DNA of 37,659 nt from Cytophagales bacterium (GTDB taxonomy: Bacteria; Bacteroidota; Bacteroidia; Cytophagales; Cyclobacteriaceae): contig JADBYQ010000102.1 in assembly GCA_020402945.1 (NCBI GenBank), forward strand, positions 1-37,659. The letters are read 5' to 3'. The notes under the pieces were generated by a model that saw only the letters and a program-made list of their open reading frames with translations, ran no database searches and had not been told where the DNA came from. Positions 1-8,048 of the stretch are shown here, piece after piece. Each line of letters opens with the position of its first letter. Positions within the stretch are counted from its first letter, which is position 1. A program made the position numbers and the translations under genes.

Positions 1-126
1 AAGAAAACGTGTGAACTTGTCGTGGCTGATGCTATCTTTCAGCGCTCGCGATAATTCGGTGTGTGTGACCTTCCCAAACGAACTGATCTGGTAATCGGTC
101 AGAATATCCAAGATGTGTTTGTCCAT
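1..126 (-). CDS. Transposase N-terminus, IS701/IS4-like DDE family (partial)
   Basis: The minus strand opens with an ATG at 126-124 and stays open for 42 codons to the window edge, reading MDKHILDILTDYQISSF... and ending ...SISHDKFTRFL. The pattern 'TDY-ISSFG-T-T-LS--L---ISHD--TRFL' is what I recall from the first ~45 residues of DDE transposases of the IS701/IS4 type, where it forms an N-terminal DNA-binding segment. No catalytic residue is inside the window, so the family call rests on this short stretch and on a matching inverted-repeat-like end just upstream at 162-178. Whether the rest of the gene is intact cannot be seen. The contig or window breaking inside a transposase fits a multicopy element. 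Confidence 0.6.
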   Translation of the reverse strand, partial: MDKHILDILTDYQISSFGKVTHTELSRALKDSISHDKFTRFL

Positions 127-178
127 GGCTCAAGTTACTATTTTCAACAAACTCTCAGTAGCTTCGTGCGTAACATCA
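1..178 (-). mobile_element. Insertion sequence, one end (partial)
   Basis: This covers the transposase fragment plus its upstream non-coding end. Read outward, the stretch 162-178 is CTTCGTGCGTAACATCA. The same words recur at both ends of the small element at 21831-21916: CTTCGTGCGTAACA at its left end (as reverse complement) and CGTAACATCA at its right end. I therefore place the outer boundary near 178, about 15 bp before the ATG of the broken desaturase gene. The boundary is inferred from this match; the other end and any target duplication lie outside the window. Confidence 0.5.
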
Positions 179-193
179 GTTAGTCAATAAGGT

Positions 194-976
194 ATGAGCG
201 AATTATAAGAGGTTTCATCGAATGGCTTTTGGTTCATTTTTCTGCTTATTTTATTGCGTTATCTGGTTGTGGCCGCCACTGCTTTTGCGGCTTTCTGCTT
301 TCTCTGGAAATTAAAATGGTCATTTGAAAAGATTCAAAAACGGTTACCAAGGGGGAGTGGTTACCTTCGTGAGATAACCTATTCACTAGTAACAGTGGTG
401 ATTTTTGCAGCGGTAGGCTACACCATATTTTTTACGCCAATACGGAATGTCACACAGCTGTACACTTCCATCGATGAATTTGGTGTCGCCTATTTTTAGG
501 CAAGTATTGTTTTAATGCTATTGATCCACGACACTTACTTTTATTGGACACATCGGGCTATGCATTCATCTGCACTTTATCAATGGGTTCATAAAATTCA
601 CTATCTGTCTATGAACCCGTCTCCCTAGGCTGCTTACGCCTTTCATCCACTAGAGGCGGTGGTAGAGGCAGGTATTGTGGTGGTCTTTGCGTTTGTTATT
701 CCCGTCCATCCGCTACCCATTAGTCCCTTTTTGTTGATCATGATGATCTACAATGTTTATGGACATTTAGGCTATGAACTTTATCCTAATCGATTTTCAA
801 GAAGTAGAGTTGGTAAGTGGATCAACACGTCTGTTAACCACAATCAGCATCATCAGTTTTTTACTGGTAACTATGGACTTTATTTTCTCTGGTGGGATCG
901 ATGGATGGGTACTCTTCGTAAAGATTACGACAAGCAATTTGAAGAAGTGAAAATGCGGCTGCCTACCGGGAATTAA
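194..976 (+). pseudogene. Sterol desaturase / fatty acid hydroxylase superfamily, broken by three in-frame stops
   Basis: One reading frame runs from ATG 194 to TAA 974-976 (261 codons) without a frameshift, but is interrupted by TAA at 206-208, TAG at 497-499 and TAG at 626-628. The translated pieces are clearly a membrane-bound di-iron hydroxylase: hydrophobic N-terminus, HDTYFYWTHRAMH (first histidine box), NPSP-stop-AAYAFHPLEA, and NTSVNHNQHHQFF (third box). The codon lost at 626 is most likely the Trp normally found in NP(S/T)PWA, a TGG to TAG change. The second histidine box reads HKIHY, where the family has HxxHH, consistent with CAT to TAT. An enzyme of this family oxidises lipids in the membrane; this copy should be dead. 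It lies directly beside the insertion-sequence end, which may have removed its promoter. Confidence 0.85.
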
Positions 977-1601
977 ATATTTCTGTCTTTTTCTGGAAAT
1001 AAGACTTCAAGGCAAATGAAGCCGTAATGCCAATTGCCATGCCACCGAGCACATCAAAAGGGTAGTGTACACCCAGGTAAATTCTTGAAAAGCCAACAAG
1101 ACTTGCCCAACAGAAGAAGAGCAAAAAATACTTTGGTTTGGGCAGTAGAAATGAAAGAGCAGTAGCGGAAGCAAAGGCTTCCGTAGTGTGACCGCTGGGA
1201 AAGGAGAATCCACCACCCACGCTGAGCTTGATGATTCGGGCGTCTACTTCGAAAGGACGGGGAATCAATCCTATATTTTTGATGGCGTATGAGATTAATC
1301 CCGCTAGTCCCACACTCACTCCAACGTACACAAATGAGAGGCGTGAATTCTTTTTATTTTCATTTTTATCAAACTCCTTAACAAAGGTGATTGCCAGTGG
1401 CACACCAAGGCTGAAGAATGTAATCGAATCGGAGACGATTTGCAAAAACAAAGTTATTTTGCCTGTTCCTTCTGACTGGAGCCAAACAATGAAATCCAGT
1501 TGTGGAAGATGTTGCACCGAAAACATTAAGCACACAATGACGAGGAGAATTCCCGCTAACTTCCACATAGAGGAAGCATTATTCCTTTCTAGTCTAGACA
1601 T
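963..1601 (-). CDS. PAP2-family membrane phosphatase
   Basis: This is a 212-residue integral membrane protein. The three signature motifs of the PAP2 (type 2 phosphatidic acid phosphatase) superfamily are present in order: KNIGLIPRPF (K-x6-RP), FPSGHT (PSGH) and SRIYLGVHYPFD (SR-x5-H-x3-D). The conserved histidines of the last two motifs are the phosphate-transfer and acid residues in this family. Hydrophobic segments near residues 12-30, 55-75, 90-110 and in the C-terminal half fit a multi-pass protein with an outward-facing active site. Likely substrates are lipid phosphates or undecaprenyl diphosphate; the sequence does not decide between them. Its 3' end overlaps the end of the convergent desaturase pseudogene by 14 bp. 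The ATG at 1601-1599 is the first possible start. Confidence 0.85.
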   Translation of the reverse strand: MSRLERNNASSMWKLAGILLVIVCLMFSVQHLPQLDFIVWLQSEGTGKITLFLQIVSDSITFFSLGVPLAITFVKEFDKNENKKNSRLSFVYVGVSVGLAGLISYAIKNIGLIPRPFEVDARIIKLSVGGGFSFPSGHTTEAFASATALSFLLPKPKYFLLFFCWASLVGFSRIYLGVHYPFDVLGGMAIGITASFALKSYFQKKTEIFNSR

Positions 1602-1635
1602 TTTTCTTTGTTTTCAGCTTGGGTCAGCGTGTAAA

Positions 1636-1655
1636 AATAAGTGATAATAAGTGAT
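1636..1655. repeat. 10-bp tandem duplication in glnN upstream region
   Basis: AATAAGTGAT occurs twice head to tail. It lies in the 244-bp spacer between the divergent PAP2 and glutamine synthetase genes. The rest of this spacer is A+T-rich. I see only a 7-of-8 match to the -7 box, TAAATTTC at 1811-1818, about 28 bp before glnN, without a clear -33 box. Confidence 0.5.
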
Positions 1656-1845
1656 ACAGAAGACTTCGTGATAAACCAGGACAAATCATTTTGCCTTTTG
1701 AAAAAGCAATCCTGACGAGGCAATGTCATTTTTACCCATTTTGATGTCTTTCGGCACTATTTTTTTCTAAAATAGCCCAATATTTAATCCTACTATTCAC
1801 AAATTTAGCCTAAATTTCGACCCAATTGATAAAAAAACAGCCACT

Positions 1846-4008
1846 ATGTCTCAATTACGATTTGAAGCCCTAAAGAAACTAAATGACCGACCCAAGATTC
1901 TCGTTGACGCTATTACACCCAATATCTCCCAGTTTTTCGGGGAAAATGTTTTCGGGATGCAGCAGATGCGTGGGACATTGGCTCCGGCCGTTTTCAAGAA
2001 AGTAAGTCAAGCAATCAAAAACCATGAGAAAATTGACGAAGACACTGCCGATGCAGTTGCCTCCGCAGCAAAATCATGGGCGATTGCTAAAGGTGCCACG
2101 CACTTTACGCATTGGTTTCAACCCATGACGGGAGGTACTGCAGAAAAGCATGATTCGTTCTTTGATGCCCTGTCAGGTATTGAAAAGTTTAAAGGAAGCG
2201 AATTGGTGCAACAAGAGCCTGATGCCTCTTCCTTCCCAAGCGGTGGCATTCGCAGCACATTTGAGGCTCGTGGGTATACAGCCTGGGATCCAACTTCTCC
2301 CATGTTTTTGTATGGAAAGACGCTGAGTATTCCAACGATCTTTGTGTCTTACACCGGAGAAACACTCGATACTAAGTCACCTTTGCTGAAGGCATTGAAG
2401 GCCGTTGATTTGGCCGCTACAAAGGTGTGCCAGCTTTTTGATAAAGACATCAATCATGTGGTTGCTTCATTGGGAGCGGAACAAGAATATTTTGCTGTTG
2501 ACAAAGCCTTGGCAAGCGCACGTCCCGACTTAGTGATGGCAGGTCGCACCGTGTTCGGACACTCGCCAGCGCGAGGTCAGCAATTGGAGGATCATTATTT
2601 CGGAACCATTCCTTCGCGTGTTTATGATTTTATGCGTGATTTTGAAATCGAGTCGTGGAAACTAGGAATTCCTGTTCGCACTCGTCACAATGAGGTGGCG
2701 CCTAGTCAATTTGAGGTGGCTCCCCTTTTTGAAGAAGTGAATGTGGCCAACGACCATAATCAATTGATGATGGACGTAATGAGCCGGGTGGGTGACAAAC
2801 ACAATCTAAAAATCCTTTTTCATGAGAAGCCTTTTGCTGGATTGAACGGAAGTGGCAAGCACAATAACTGGTCGTTGATCACCGACACTGGTGTAAACTT
2901 GTATGCACCATCAAGTTCAGCCCGCGACAACTTACTCTTTCTTACATTTTTCGTCACAACGATAAAGGCTGTGCATGAACATGCAGATCTGTTGAGAGCG
3001 AGTATTGCTACCGCGGCCAACGACTTTCGTCTTGGCGCGAATGAGGCTCCACCGGCTATCATGTCCGTTTTTATCGGTGCACAAATGACAGCCGTTTTGG
3101 ATGAGCTAGAGAAGAAAGGAAACGTGAAAATTGAGAAAGGCGACAACATGTATATGAAATTGGGGATTGATCAAATTCCCGAAATCATCTTAGATGCTAC
3201 CGATCGAAACCGCACTTCTCCGTTTGCATTTACCGGAAACAAGTTTGAGTTTCGAGCAGTGGGCAGTAGCGACAATTGCGGAACTCCGATGACTGCACTT
3301 AACTTGATAGTGGCCGATCAGCTTTCGAAATTCTATGACACAGTAACCAAGGAGATCGAGAAAGGTGAAGAAAAAAGATTAGCTATTGTAAATGTACTTC
3401 GAAAATACATCAAGGAATCAAAAGCAATTCGCTTTGAAGGAGATGGGTATTCCGAAGAGTGGGTGAAGGAAGCTGCGAAACGAGGGCTGAATAATATCAA
3501 GAACATGCCTCGCGCAATTGATGCTTACCTATCCAAAAAATCGCTGGAGCTGTTTGAAATGCATGATGTGTTAAGTCACAAAGAAGTGGAAGCCCGCAAT
3601 GAAATCAAGCTGGAGAGTTATATCAAGAAAGTGCAGATCGAGGCACGTGTGATTGGCGATTTAGCGATGAATCATATTATCCCTACCGCTATAGCGTATC
3701 AGAATAAATTGATTACAAACGCAAATGGTTTGAAAGGGCTTGGCGTGGATAACAAAGCAGTTGTTCAGACTATCAAAGAAATATCTGAGCATATTGAGGT
3801 GATCAAAAACGGAGTTCGCCAGATGATTGACGAGCGGAAGCGAATCAACAAGATAACAGACACACACAAACGCGCATACGGATATTGTGATGATATTAAA
3901 GAGAAATACTTTGATAAAATTCGTGATGCCGTTGACGAACTTGAGCTGCTAATCGATGATGAAGATTGGCCGTTGGTGAAATACCGCGAATTACTATTCT
4001 TGAGATAG
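1846..4008 (+). CDS. glnN: Glutamine synthetase type III
   Basis: ATP-dependent ligation of ammonia to glutamate, the main entry of ammonium into amino acids. The product is 720 residues, in the size range of type III enzymes (about 700-730) and far longer than GSI or GSII. Recognisable catalytic-core blocks are EQEYFAVD (metal-binding Glu), NEVAPSQFEVAP, NVANDHNQL, FAGLNGSGKHNNWSL (ATP/ammonia region) and NRTSPFAFTGNKFEFRAVGSS. Type III enzymes are typical of Bacteroidota and cyanobacteria and form double-ring dodecamers. The gene stands alone, with its own long 5' spacer and a strong terminator directly downstream, so it is probably monocistronic. No PII or ammonium-transporter gene lies next to it. 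Confidence 0.97.
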   Translation: MSQLRFEALKKLNDRPKILVDAITPNISQFFGENVFGMQQMRGTLAPAVFKKVSQAIKNHEKIDEDTADAVASAAKSWAIAKGATHFTHWFQPMTGGTAEKHDSFFDALSGIEKFKGSELVQQEPDASSFPSGGIRSTFEARGYTAWDPTSPMFLYGKTLSIPTIFVSYTGETLDTKSPLLKALKAVDLAATKVCQLFDKDINHVVASLGAEQEYFAVDKALASARPDLVMAGRTVFGHSPARGQQLEDHYFGTIPSRVYDFMRDFEIESWKLGIPVRTRHNEVAPSQFEVAPLFEEVNVANDHNQLMMDVMSRVGDKHNLKILFHEKPFAGLNGSGKHNNWSLITDTGVNLYAPSSSARDNLLFLTFFVTTIKAVHEHADLLRASIATAANDFRLGANEAPPAIMSVFIGAQMTAVLDELEKKGNVKIEKGDNMYMKLGIDQIPEIILDATDRNRTSPFAFTGNKFEFRAVGSSDNCGTPMTALNLIVADQLSKFYDTVTKEIEKGEEKRLAIVNVLRKYIKESKAIRFEGDGYSEEWVKEAAKRGLNNIKNMPRAIDAYLSKKSLELFEMHDVLSHKEVEARNEIKLESYIKKVQIEARVIGDLAMNHIIPTAIAYQNKLITNANGLKGLGVDNKAVVQTIKEISEHIEVIKNGVRQMIDERKRINKITDTHKRAYGYCDDIKEKYFDKIRDAVDELELLIDDEDWPLVKYRELLFLR

Positions 4009-4027
4009 AAATTGAGTTGAGGTTAAT

Positions 4028-4061
4028 AAAAAAAGGGACTAGTCGAATAGTCCCTTTTTTA
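4028..4061. terminator. Bidirectional intrinsic terminator between glnN and accC
   Basis: Stem GGGACTA (4035-4041) pairs with TAGTCCC (4048-4054) around the loop GTCGAA. The stem is flanked by seven A on the left and at least six T on the right, so it can terminate transcription from both strands. It sits between the convergent ends of glnN (stop 4008) and accC (stop 4075). Confidence 0.93.
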
Positions 4062-4074
4062 TTGTTACTGATTT

Positions 4075-5424
4075 CTATTTCAATTCGGAAAAATCAAAGG
4101 AAGTCTCTAAAAATTTGGTGGTGAACTTACCCGATCTAAATGTTGGGTTGTCCATTAGTTTTAAATGGAAAGGAATGGTGGTTTTGATCCCTTCAATTAC
4201 AAATTCACTCAAAGCTCGCTTCATACGAGTAATTACTTCCTCGCGCGACTGACCGCTTACGATCAGCTTAGCTATCATTGAATCGTAGTTAGGCGGAATC
4301 GTGTAGCCAGAATACACGTGACTATCAATGCGTATCCCATGGCCACCAGGCATATGGATATTTGTGATTTTACCGGGCGAAGGTCGGAATCCGTTGGCAG
4401 GATCTTCTGCATTGATCCGACATTCCATAGCAAAAAGATTGGGGTAATAATTGTTGCCTGATATGGGAACTCCAGCCGCTACTTTTATTTGTTCCTTGAT
4501 CAAGTCGTAATCCGTCACCTCTTCTGTGATGGGGTGCTCTACCTGGATGCGTGTGTTCATCTCCATGAAATAGAAATCTCCATGCTTATCCACCAAAAAC
4601 TCAATGGTGCCAACTCCTTCATAGTTGATGGCTTTGGCTCCTTTAATAGCAGCTTCACCCATGCGATCCCTTAACTCTTGGGTTACTACAGGCGAAGGTG
4701 TTTCCTCTACCAGTTTCTGATGTCTTCGTTGTATCGAACAGTCACGTTCCGACAGGTGACATACTTTGCCGTATTGATCTCCCACTACCTGAATTTCAAT
4801 GTGACGAGGTTCTTCCACAAATTTTTCAAGATACAGGCCATCATTGCCAAAAGAAGCAGCCGCTTCGCGTTTTGCGTCATCCCAGGCTTTCGTAAACTCT
4901 TCTTCATTGTTGATGATCCGCATACCCTTTCCACCTCCGCCTGCCGTTGCCTTTACAATCACCGGATATTTAATTTTTTTCGCCAACTCCAAGCCTTGCT
5001 CCACTGATTCTAGCAATCCCTCCGATCCCGGAATACAAGGCACACCCGCCTTGATCATTGTCTCTTTGGCGGTTATTTTGTCCCCCATCGATCTGATCAT
5101 GTCGGGCGTGGGGCCGATAAACTTGATGCCATACTCGTGGCAGACCGAGGAGAACTCGGCATTCTCAGACAAGAATCCATATCCTGGATGAATGGCATCC
5201 GCGTTCGTGATTTCCGCAGCTGAAATGATGCGTGGAATATTCAAATAAGAATCTTTGCTAGGAGCACTTCCGATACAAACAGCTTCATCAGCAAATCGAA
5301 CATGTAGACTTTCGCGGTCTGCGGTTGAGTAAACAGCCACCGTTTTGATGTCCATTTCTTTGCACGTGCGAATGATGCGCAAGGCAATTTCACCACGATT
5401 CGCAATCAATATTTTTTTAAACAT
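4075..5424 (-). CDS. accC: Acetyl-CoA carboxylase, biotin carboxylase subunit
   Basis: Carboxylates the biotin of AccB using ATP and bicarbonate, the first half-reaction of malonyl-CoA synthesis for fatty acids. The 449-residue protein matches the usual ~450. It begins [17 protein letters not shown] (biotin carboxylase N-domain) and contains the ATP-grasp glycine loop [28 protein letters not shown], the catalytic [20 protein letters not shown] block, and the C-terminal biotin-carboxylase domain ending near SFDFSELK. It is the last gene of the DUF177-rpmF-fabH-efp-accB-accC run and is separated from accB by a 79-bp spacer holding a palindromic repeat. The carboxyltransferase genes accA/accD are not in the window. 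Confidence 0.97.
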   Translation of the reverse strand: MFKKILIANRGEIALRIIRTCKEMDIKTVAVYSTADRESLHVRFADEAVCIGSAPSKDSYLNIPRIISAAEITNADAIHPGYGFLSENAEFSSVCHEYGIKFIGPTPDMIRSMGDKITAKETMIKAGVPCIPGSEGLLESVEQGLELAKKIKYPVIVKATAGGGGKGMRIINNEEEFTKAWDDAKREAAASFGNDGLYLEKFVEEPRHIEIQVVGDQYGKVCHLSERDCSIQRRHQKLVEETPSPVVTQELRDRMGEAAIKGAKAINYEGVGTIEFLVDKHGDFYFMEMNTRIQVEHPITEEVTDYDLIKEQIKVAAGVPISGNNYYPNLFAMECRINAEDPANGFRPSPGKITNIHMPGGHGIRIDSHVYSGYTIPPNYDSMIAKLIVSGQSREEVITRMKRALSEFVIEGIKTTIPFHLKLMDNPTFRSGKFTTKFLETSFDFSELK

Positions 5425-5450
5425 AGCTTTAATTCAAAATTCAAAAAGTA

Positions 5451-5492
5451 AGATTCAAGATTGAAATCATTCGAAGGTTGAACCTTGAATCT
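5451..5492. repeat. Inverted repeat in accB-accC spacer
   Basis: AGATTCAAG (5451-5459) is mirrored by CTTGAATCT (5484-5492), a perfect 9-bp stem with a 24-nt spacer. The surrounding spacer is built of words like AATTCAAA and GATTGAA. It resembles the spacer element at 31794-31865. There is no T-tract, so it is not an obvious terminator; in the mRNA it would form a hairpin between two genes of one operon. Confidence 0.65.
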
Positions 5493-5503
5493 GGAATTTA
5501 TAA

Positions 5504-6055
5504 CTAATCAGGTTCCACTACAAAAAGCACTTGGTCGTACTCCACGGGCGATGCATTTTCAACCATCACTTTTACAATTGTTCCTGAAACTTCTGATTCG
5601 ATTTCATTGAACAGTTTCATTGCCTCGATGATGCATACCGTTTGACCTTTGGTGATTTTATCTCCGACCGAAACAAACGGAGGTGAGTCTGGATTAGACG
5701 TGCGATAGAACGTTCCAATCATTGGAGACTTGATCTCCAGACCCTTTGCAGCTGCCACAACTGGTTTTTCAACCTTAACAGGAGCCTGTTGCTGAACAAT
5801 TTGTTGCTGAGGCTGAGCCGTAATTGCTACGGGTGCTGTCATAACTGGCGCGCTAGACTTCATGACACGTTGATCGGGTTCACGTTTTACATGAAGTTTT
5901 AACTCTTTCGTTTCAATGTCTACTTCATTTAACCCGGATTGGGCAATGAAATCGATCAGATCTCGGATCTCAGTAGTTTTCATTTCAGATTGGGTTTGGA
6001 TGGTTGATTTGTTACTACCATTGCCTTTCGAGGTGACTTCTTTTTTTGCAGCCAT
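5504..6055 (-). CDS. accB: Acetyl-CoA carboxylase, biotin carboxyl carrier protein
   Basis: Carries biotin between the carboxylase and carboxyltransferase sites of acetyl-CoA carboxylase. The protein has 183 residues. The N-terminal part (about 20-60, TEIRDLIDFIAQSGL...VDIETKELKLHVKRE) is typical of BCCP. A flexible linker rich in Pro, Ala and Gln follows (about 68-105). The C-terminal biotinyl domain carries EAMKL with the biotinylated Lys at about residue 147, and ends in VLFVVEPD. The first 20 residues are Lys/Ser/Thr-rich and longer than in many homologues. It follows efp by only 9 bp, and accC lies 79 bp downstream. Confidence 0.96.
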   Translation of the reverse strand: MAAKKEVTSKGNGSNKSTIQTQSEMKTTEIRDLIDFIAQSGLNEVDIETKELKLHVKREPDQRVMKSSAPVMTAPVAITAQPQQQIVQQQAPVKVEKPVVAAAKGLEIKSPMIGTFYRTSNPDSPPFVSVGDKITKGQTVCIIEAMKLFNEIESEVSGTIVKVMVENASPVEYDQVLFVVEPD

Positions 6056-6064
6056 AGGATTCGA

Positions 6065-6628
6065 TTATTTAACGCGTTCTACGTATTCTCCAGTACTTGT
6101 TTTGATTTTGATATTATCGCCTGTATTAACGAACAGAGGAACACGAATTTCAGCTCCGGTTTCGATCGTTGCGGCTTTCAGTGTTCGTGTGGCAGTATCA
6201 CCTTGAACGCCAGGTTCAGTATAGGTAACGTTCACAGTTACATGGGCGGGAGCCTCTGCGGTGATTGGTTCTTTGCCATCTTCAAAGGCAATTAATAACG
6301 TTACACCCTCTTTGATATAGTTAACTGAATCGCCCAACAATACTCTGTCTAAATAGATTTGCTCAAAGGTTGTGTTATCCATGCACACAAGGCTGTCACC
6401 ATCCTGATAAAGGTATTGGTATTCCTTTGTTTCTACTCGCAGTTGTTCAATGGCATCGCCAGGACGAAAACGATTTTCCACGATTTTTCCGGTGCGTAAG
6501 CTCCGCATTTTTAATTGATAAAAGGCACGCAAATTACCCGGTGTTCTGTGTTGCATTTCTTCCACCTGCACCACTTCGCCATTATATCGTACGTAGCTTC
6601 CTTTATTGAGATCAGATACTGTTGCCAT
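6065..6628 (-). CDS. efp: Translation elongation factor P
   Basis: Relieves ribosome stalling at polyproline stretches. The length of 187 residues is normal, with a KOW-like N-domain and two OB domains. The loop that reaches the peptidyl-transferase centre reads HRTPGNLRAF: the residue equivalent to E. coli Lys34 is Asn32, so it cannot be beta-lysylated (EpmA) or, as Arg would be, rhamnosylated (EarP). The context fits: it lies between fabH and accB in a common Bacteroidota order. The start is ATG 6628, and MATVSDLNKG matches the family N-terminus. Confidence 0.95.
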   Translation of the reverse strand: MATVSDLNKGSYVRYNGEVVQVEEMQHRTPGNLRAFYQLKMRSLRTGKIVENRFRPGDAIEQLRVETKEYQYLYQDGDSLVCMDNTTFEQIYLDRVLLGDSVNYIKEGVTLLIAFEDGKEPITAEAPAHVTVNVTYTEPGVQGDTATRTLKAATIETGAEIRVPLFVNTGDNIKIKTSTGEYVERVK

Positions 6629-6693
6629 TTTTATTTGAGATTTGTGACTTATTGATTTTTTATTTTTGATTTAGCATCGGTTGTAAATAGGCA

Positions 6694-7689
6694 CTATGAG
6701 TCATACGCCCACTTCACATAAACCGCCCCCCAAGTGAAGCCCCCTCCGAACGCTGCCATTAATAGGTTATCACCTTTTTTGAGCTTCTTTTCGTAGTCCC
6801 ATAGCAAAAGGGGGATAGTTCCCGCTGTCGTGTTTCCATAGCGTTCAATATTCATCATCACGTGATCTTCTGAAATCCCAACGCGACTTGCCGTGGCGTC
6901 AATAATCCGTTTGTTCGCCTGGTGTGGAACAAGCCAAGAGATATTTTCCTTTGTAAGACTATTTCTTTCGGCTACTTGGGCGGCTACGTCAGCCATATTT
7001 GTTACTGCAAATTTATAAACCGCTGAACCCTCTTGATAGACATAGTGCTGTTTATTGCTGACGGAGTCTATTGATGCTGGAATGCGGCTGCCACCAGCTT
7101 TCTGGTGAAGATAAGCTTCTCCACTTCCATCGCTTTTCAAGATATAATCGATCACGCCTGCTTCCTCCGTGGTGGGTTCTAGAAGAACACAGCCTGCTCC
7201 ATCGCCAAATATAATACAAGTGGTTCTGTCGGTGTAGTCTAAAATCGATGACATTTTATCGCCTCCTATCACGATGACTTTTTTGTATCTTCCTGATTCA
7301 ATGAAACTCGCTCCTGTTGTTAGCGCATAGAGAAAACCAGAGCAAGCTGCTCCCATGTCGTAACTAAATGAATTGGTGGCACCGACAGCGGTTGCAACGA
7401 TATTGGCGGAGGCCGGAAACGTCATGTCGGCCGTAACCGTTGCGAAAATGATAAGATCAATTTCTTTCGGGTCGACTTTTGTTTTTGCTAATAGACTTTT
7501 TACAGCCTCTACAGCCATTACTGACACACCCTGGTGTTCACCTTTTAAAATTCTCCGTTCTTTGATCCCCGTTCGTGAAGTAATCCACTCATCAGAGGTT
7601 TCTACCATGGTCTCTAATTCTTTGTTCGTAAGAATATAGTCAGGTACATAGCCACCCACCCCAGTAATTGCTGCTCTTATTTTGTTCAT
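6694..7689 (-). CDS. fabH: 3-oxoacyl-ACP synthase III (FabH)
   Basis: Condenses an acyl-CoA with malonyl-ACP to start fatty-acid synthesis. From the ATG at 7689 the product is 331 residues, and [17 protein letters not shown] lines up with the family start. An upstream in-frame GTG at 7704 would add five residues and is less likely. The catalytic triad is visible: Cys116 in GAACSGF, His256 in VPHQANKR and Asn286 in ERYGNTTAG. It lies 147 bp below rpmF, with a strong stem-loop in that gap, and 65 bp above efp. In branched-chain-fatty-acid Bacteroidota this enzyme often prefers branched primers; that cannot be read from the sequence. Confidence 0.96.
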   Translation of the reverse strand: MNKIRAAITGVGGYVPDYILTNKELETMVETSDEWITSRTGIKERRILKGEHQGVSVMAVEAVKSLLAKTKVDPKEIDLIIFATVTADMTFPASANIVATAVGATNSFSYDMGAACSGFLYALTTGASFIESGRYKKVIVIGGDKMSSILDYTDRTTCIIFGDGAGCVLLEPTTEEAGVIDYILKSDGSGEAYLHQKAGGSRIPASIDSVSNKQHYVYQEGSAVYKFAVTNMADVAAQVAERNSLTKENISWLVPHQANKRIIDATASRVGISEDHVMMNIERYGNTTAGTIPLLLWDYEKKLKKGDNLLMAAFGGGFTWGAVYVKWAYDS

Positions 7690-7722
7690 ATCTTTTTTAC
7701 TCACAAAACCGTATCAAAATAC

Positions 7723-7756
7723 AAATGCCCGGTTCGAAAACCAGGCATTTTTTAAA
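7723..7756. terminator. Stem-loop inside the rpmF-fabH gap (terminator or attenuator)
   Basis: AAATGCC-C-GGTT / AACC-A-GGCATTT forms an 11-bp stem with one C/A mismatch and a CGAA loop (7723-7750). On the plus strand six T follow; on the minus strand, the direction of the genes, it is preceded by A and followed by TTTGTATTTT. It therefore could stop or attenuate transcription between rpmF and fabH. No convincing new promoter is visible between it and fabH. Confidence 0.7.
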
Positions 7757-7836
7757 CACACTTAGTACCTTTTGTTTGTTATTGCAAACTTAGTATTCTG
7801 TTGAAAACAAAAAATAGGGAGTACCATCTCGGCAGA

Positions 7837-8025
7837 TTATGCCACTTCCTTCTCCATTACTACATTACCTTTGTAATACAACTTCCCTTCGTGCCAGTGG
7901 GCGCGATGAGGAAGGTGACTCTCTCCGGTAGTTGGGTCAATAGAGAATTGTTTGGCAACCGCTTTATAGTGAGTTCTTCTTTTATCTCTGCGGGTCTTCG
8001 AGGTTTTTCGTTTGGGATTTGGCAT
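7837..8025 (-). CDS. rpmF: Ribosomal protein L32 (bL32), cysteine-free type
   Basis: Component of the large ribosomal subunit. It has 62 residues and starts [17 protein letters not shown], the conserved basic N-terminus. The second half, where zinc-binding paralogues carry two CxxC pairs, reads [18 protein letters not shown] with no cysteine, so it is the zinc-independent form. It follows the DUF177 gene by 23 bp, the usual yceD-rpmF pairing. Confidence 0.96.
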   Translation of the reverse strand: MPNPKRKTSKTRRDKRRTHYKAVAKQFSIDPTTGESHLPHRAHWHEGKLYYKGNVVMEKEVA

Positions 8026-8048
8026 AACACTTAACTATTTAATTTACT

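Noticed and set aside
222..320. A plus-strand frame from ATG 222 (MAFGSFF...) overlapping the desaturase pseudogene.
   Set aside because: It is in a different frame from the clear desaturase homology and ends after about 30 codons.
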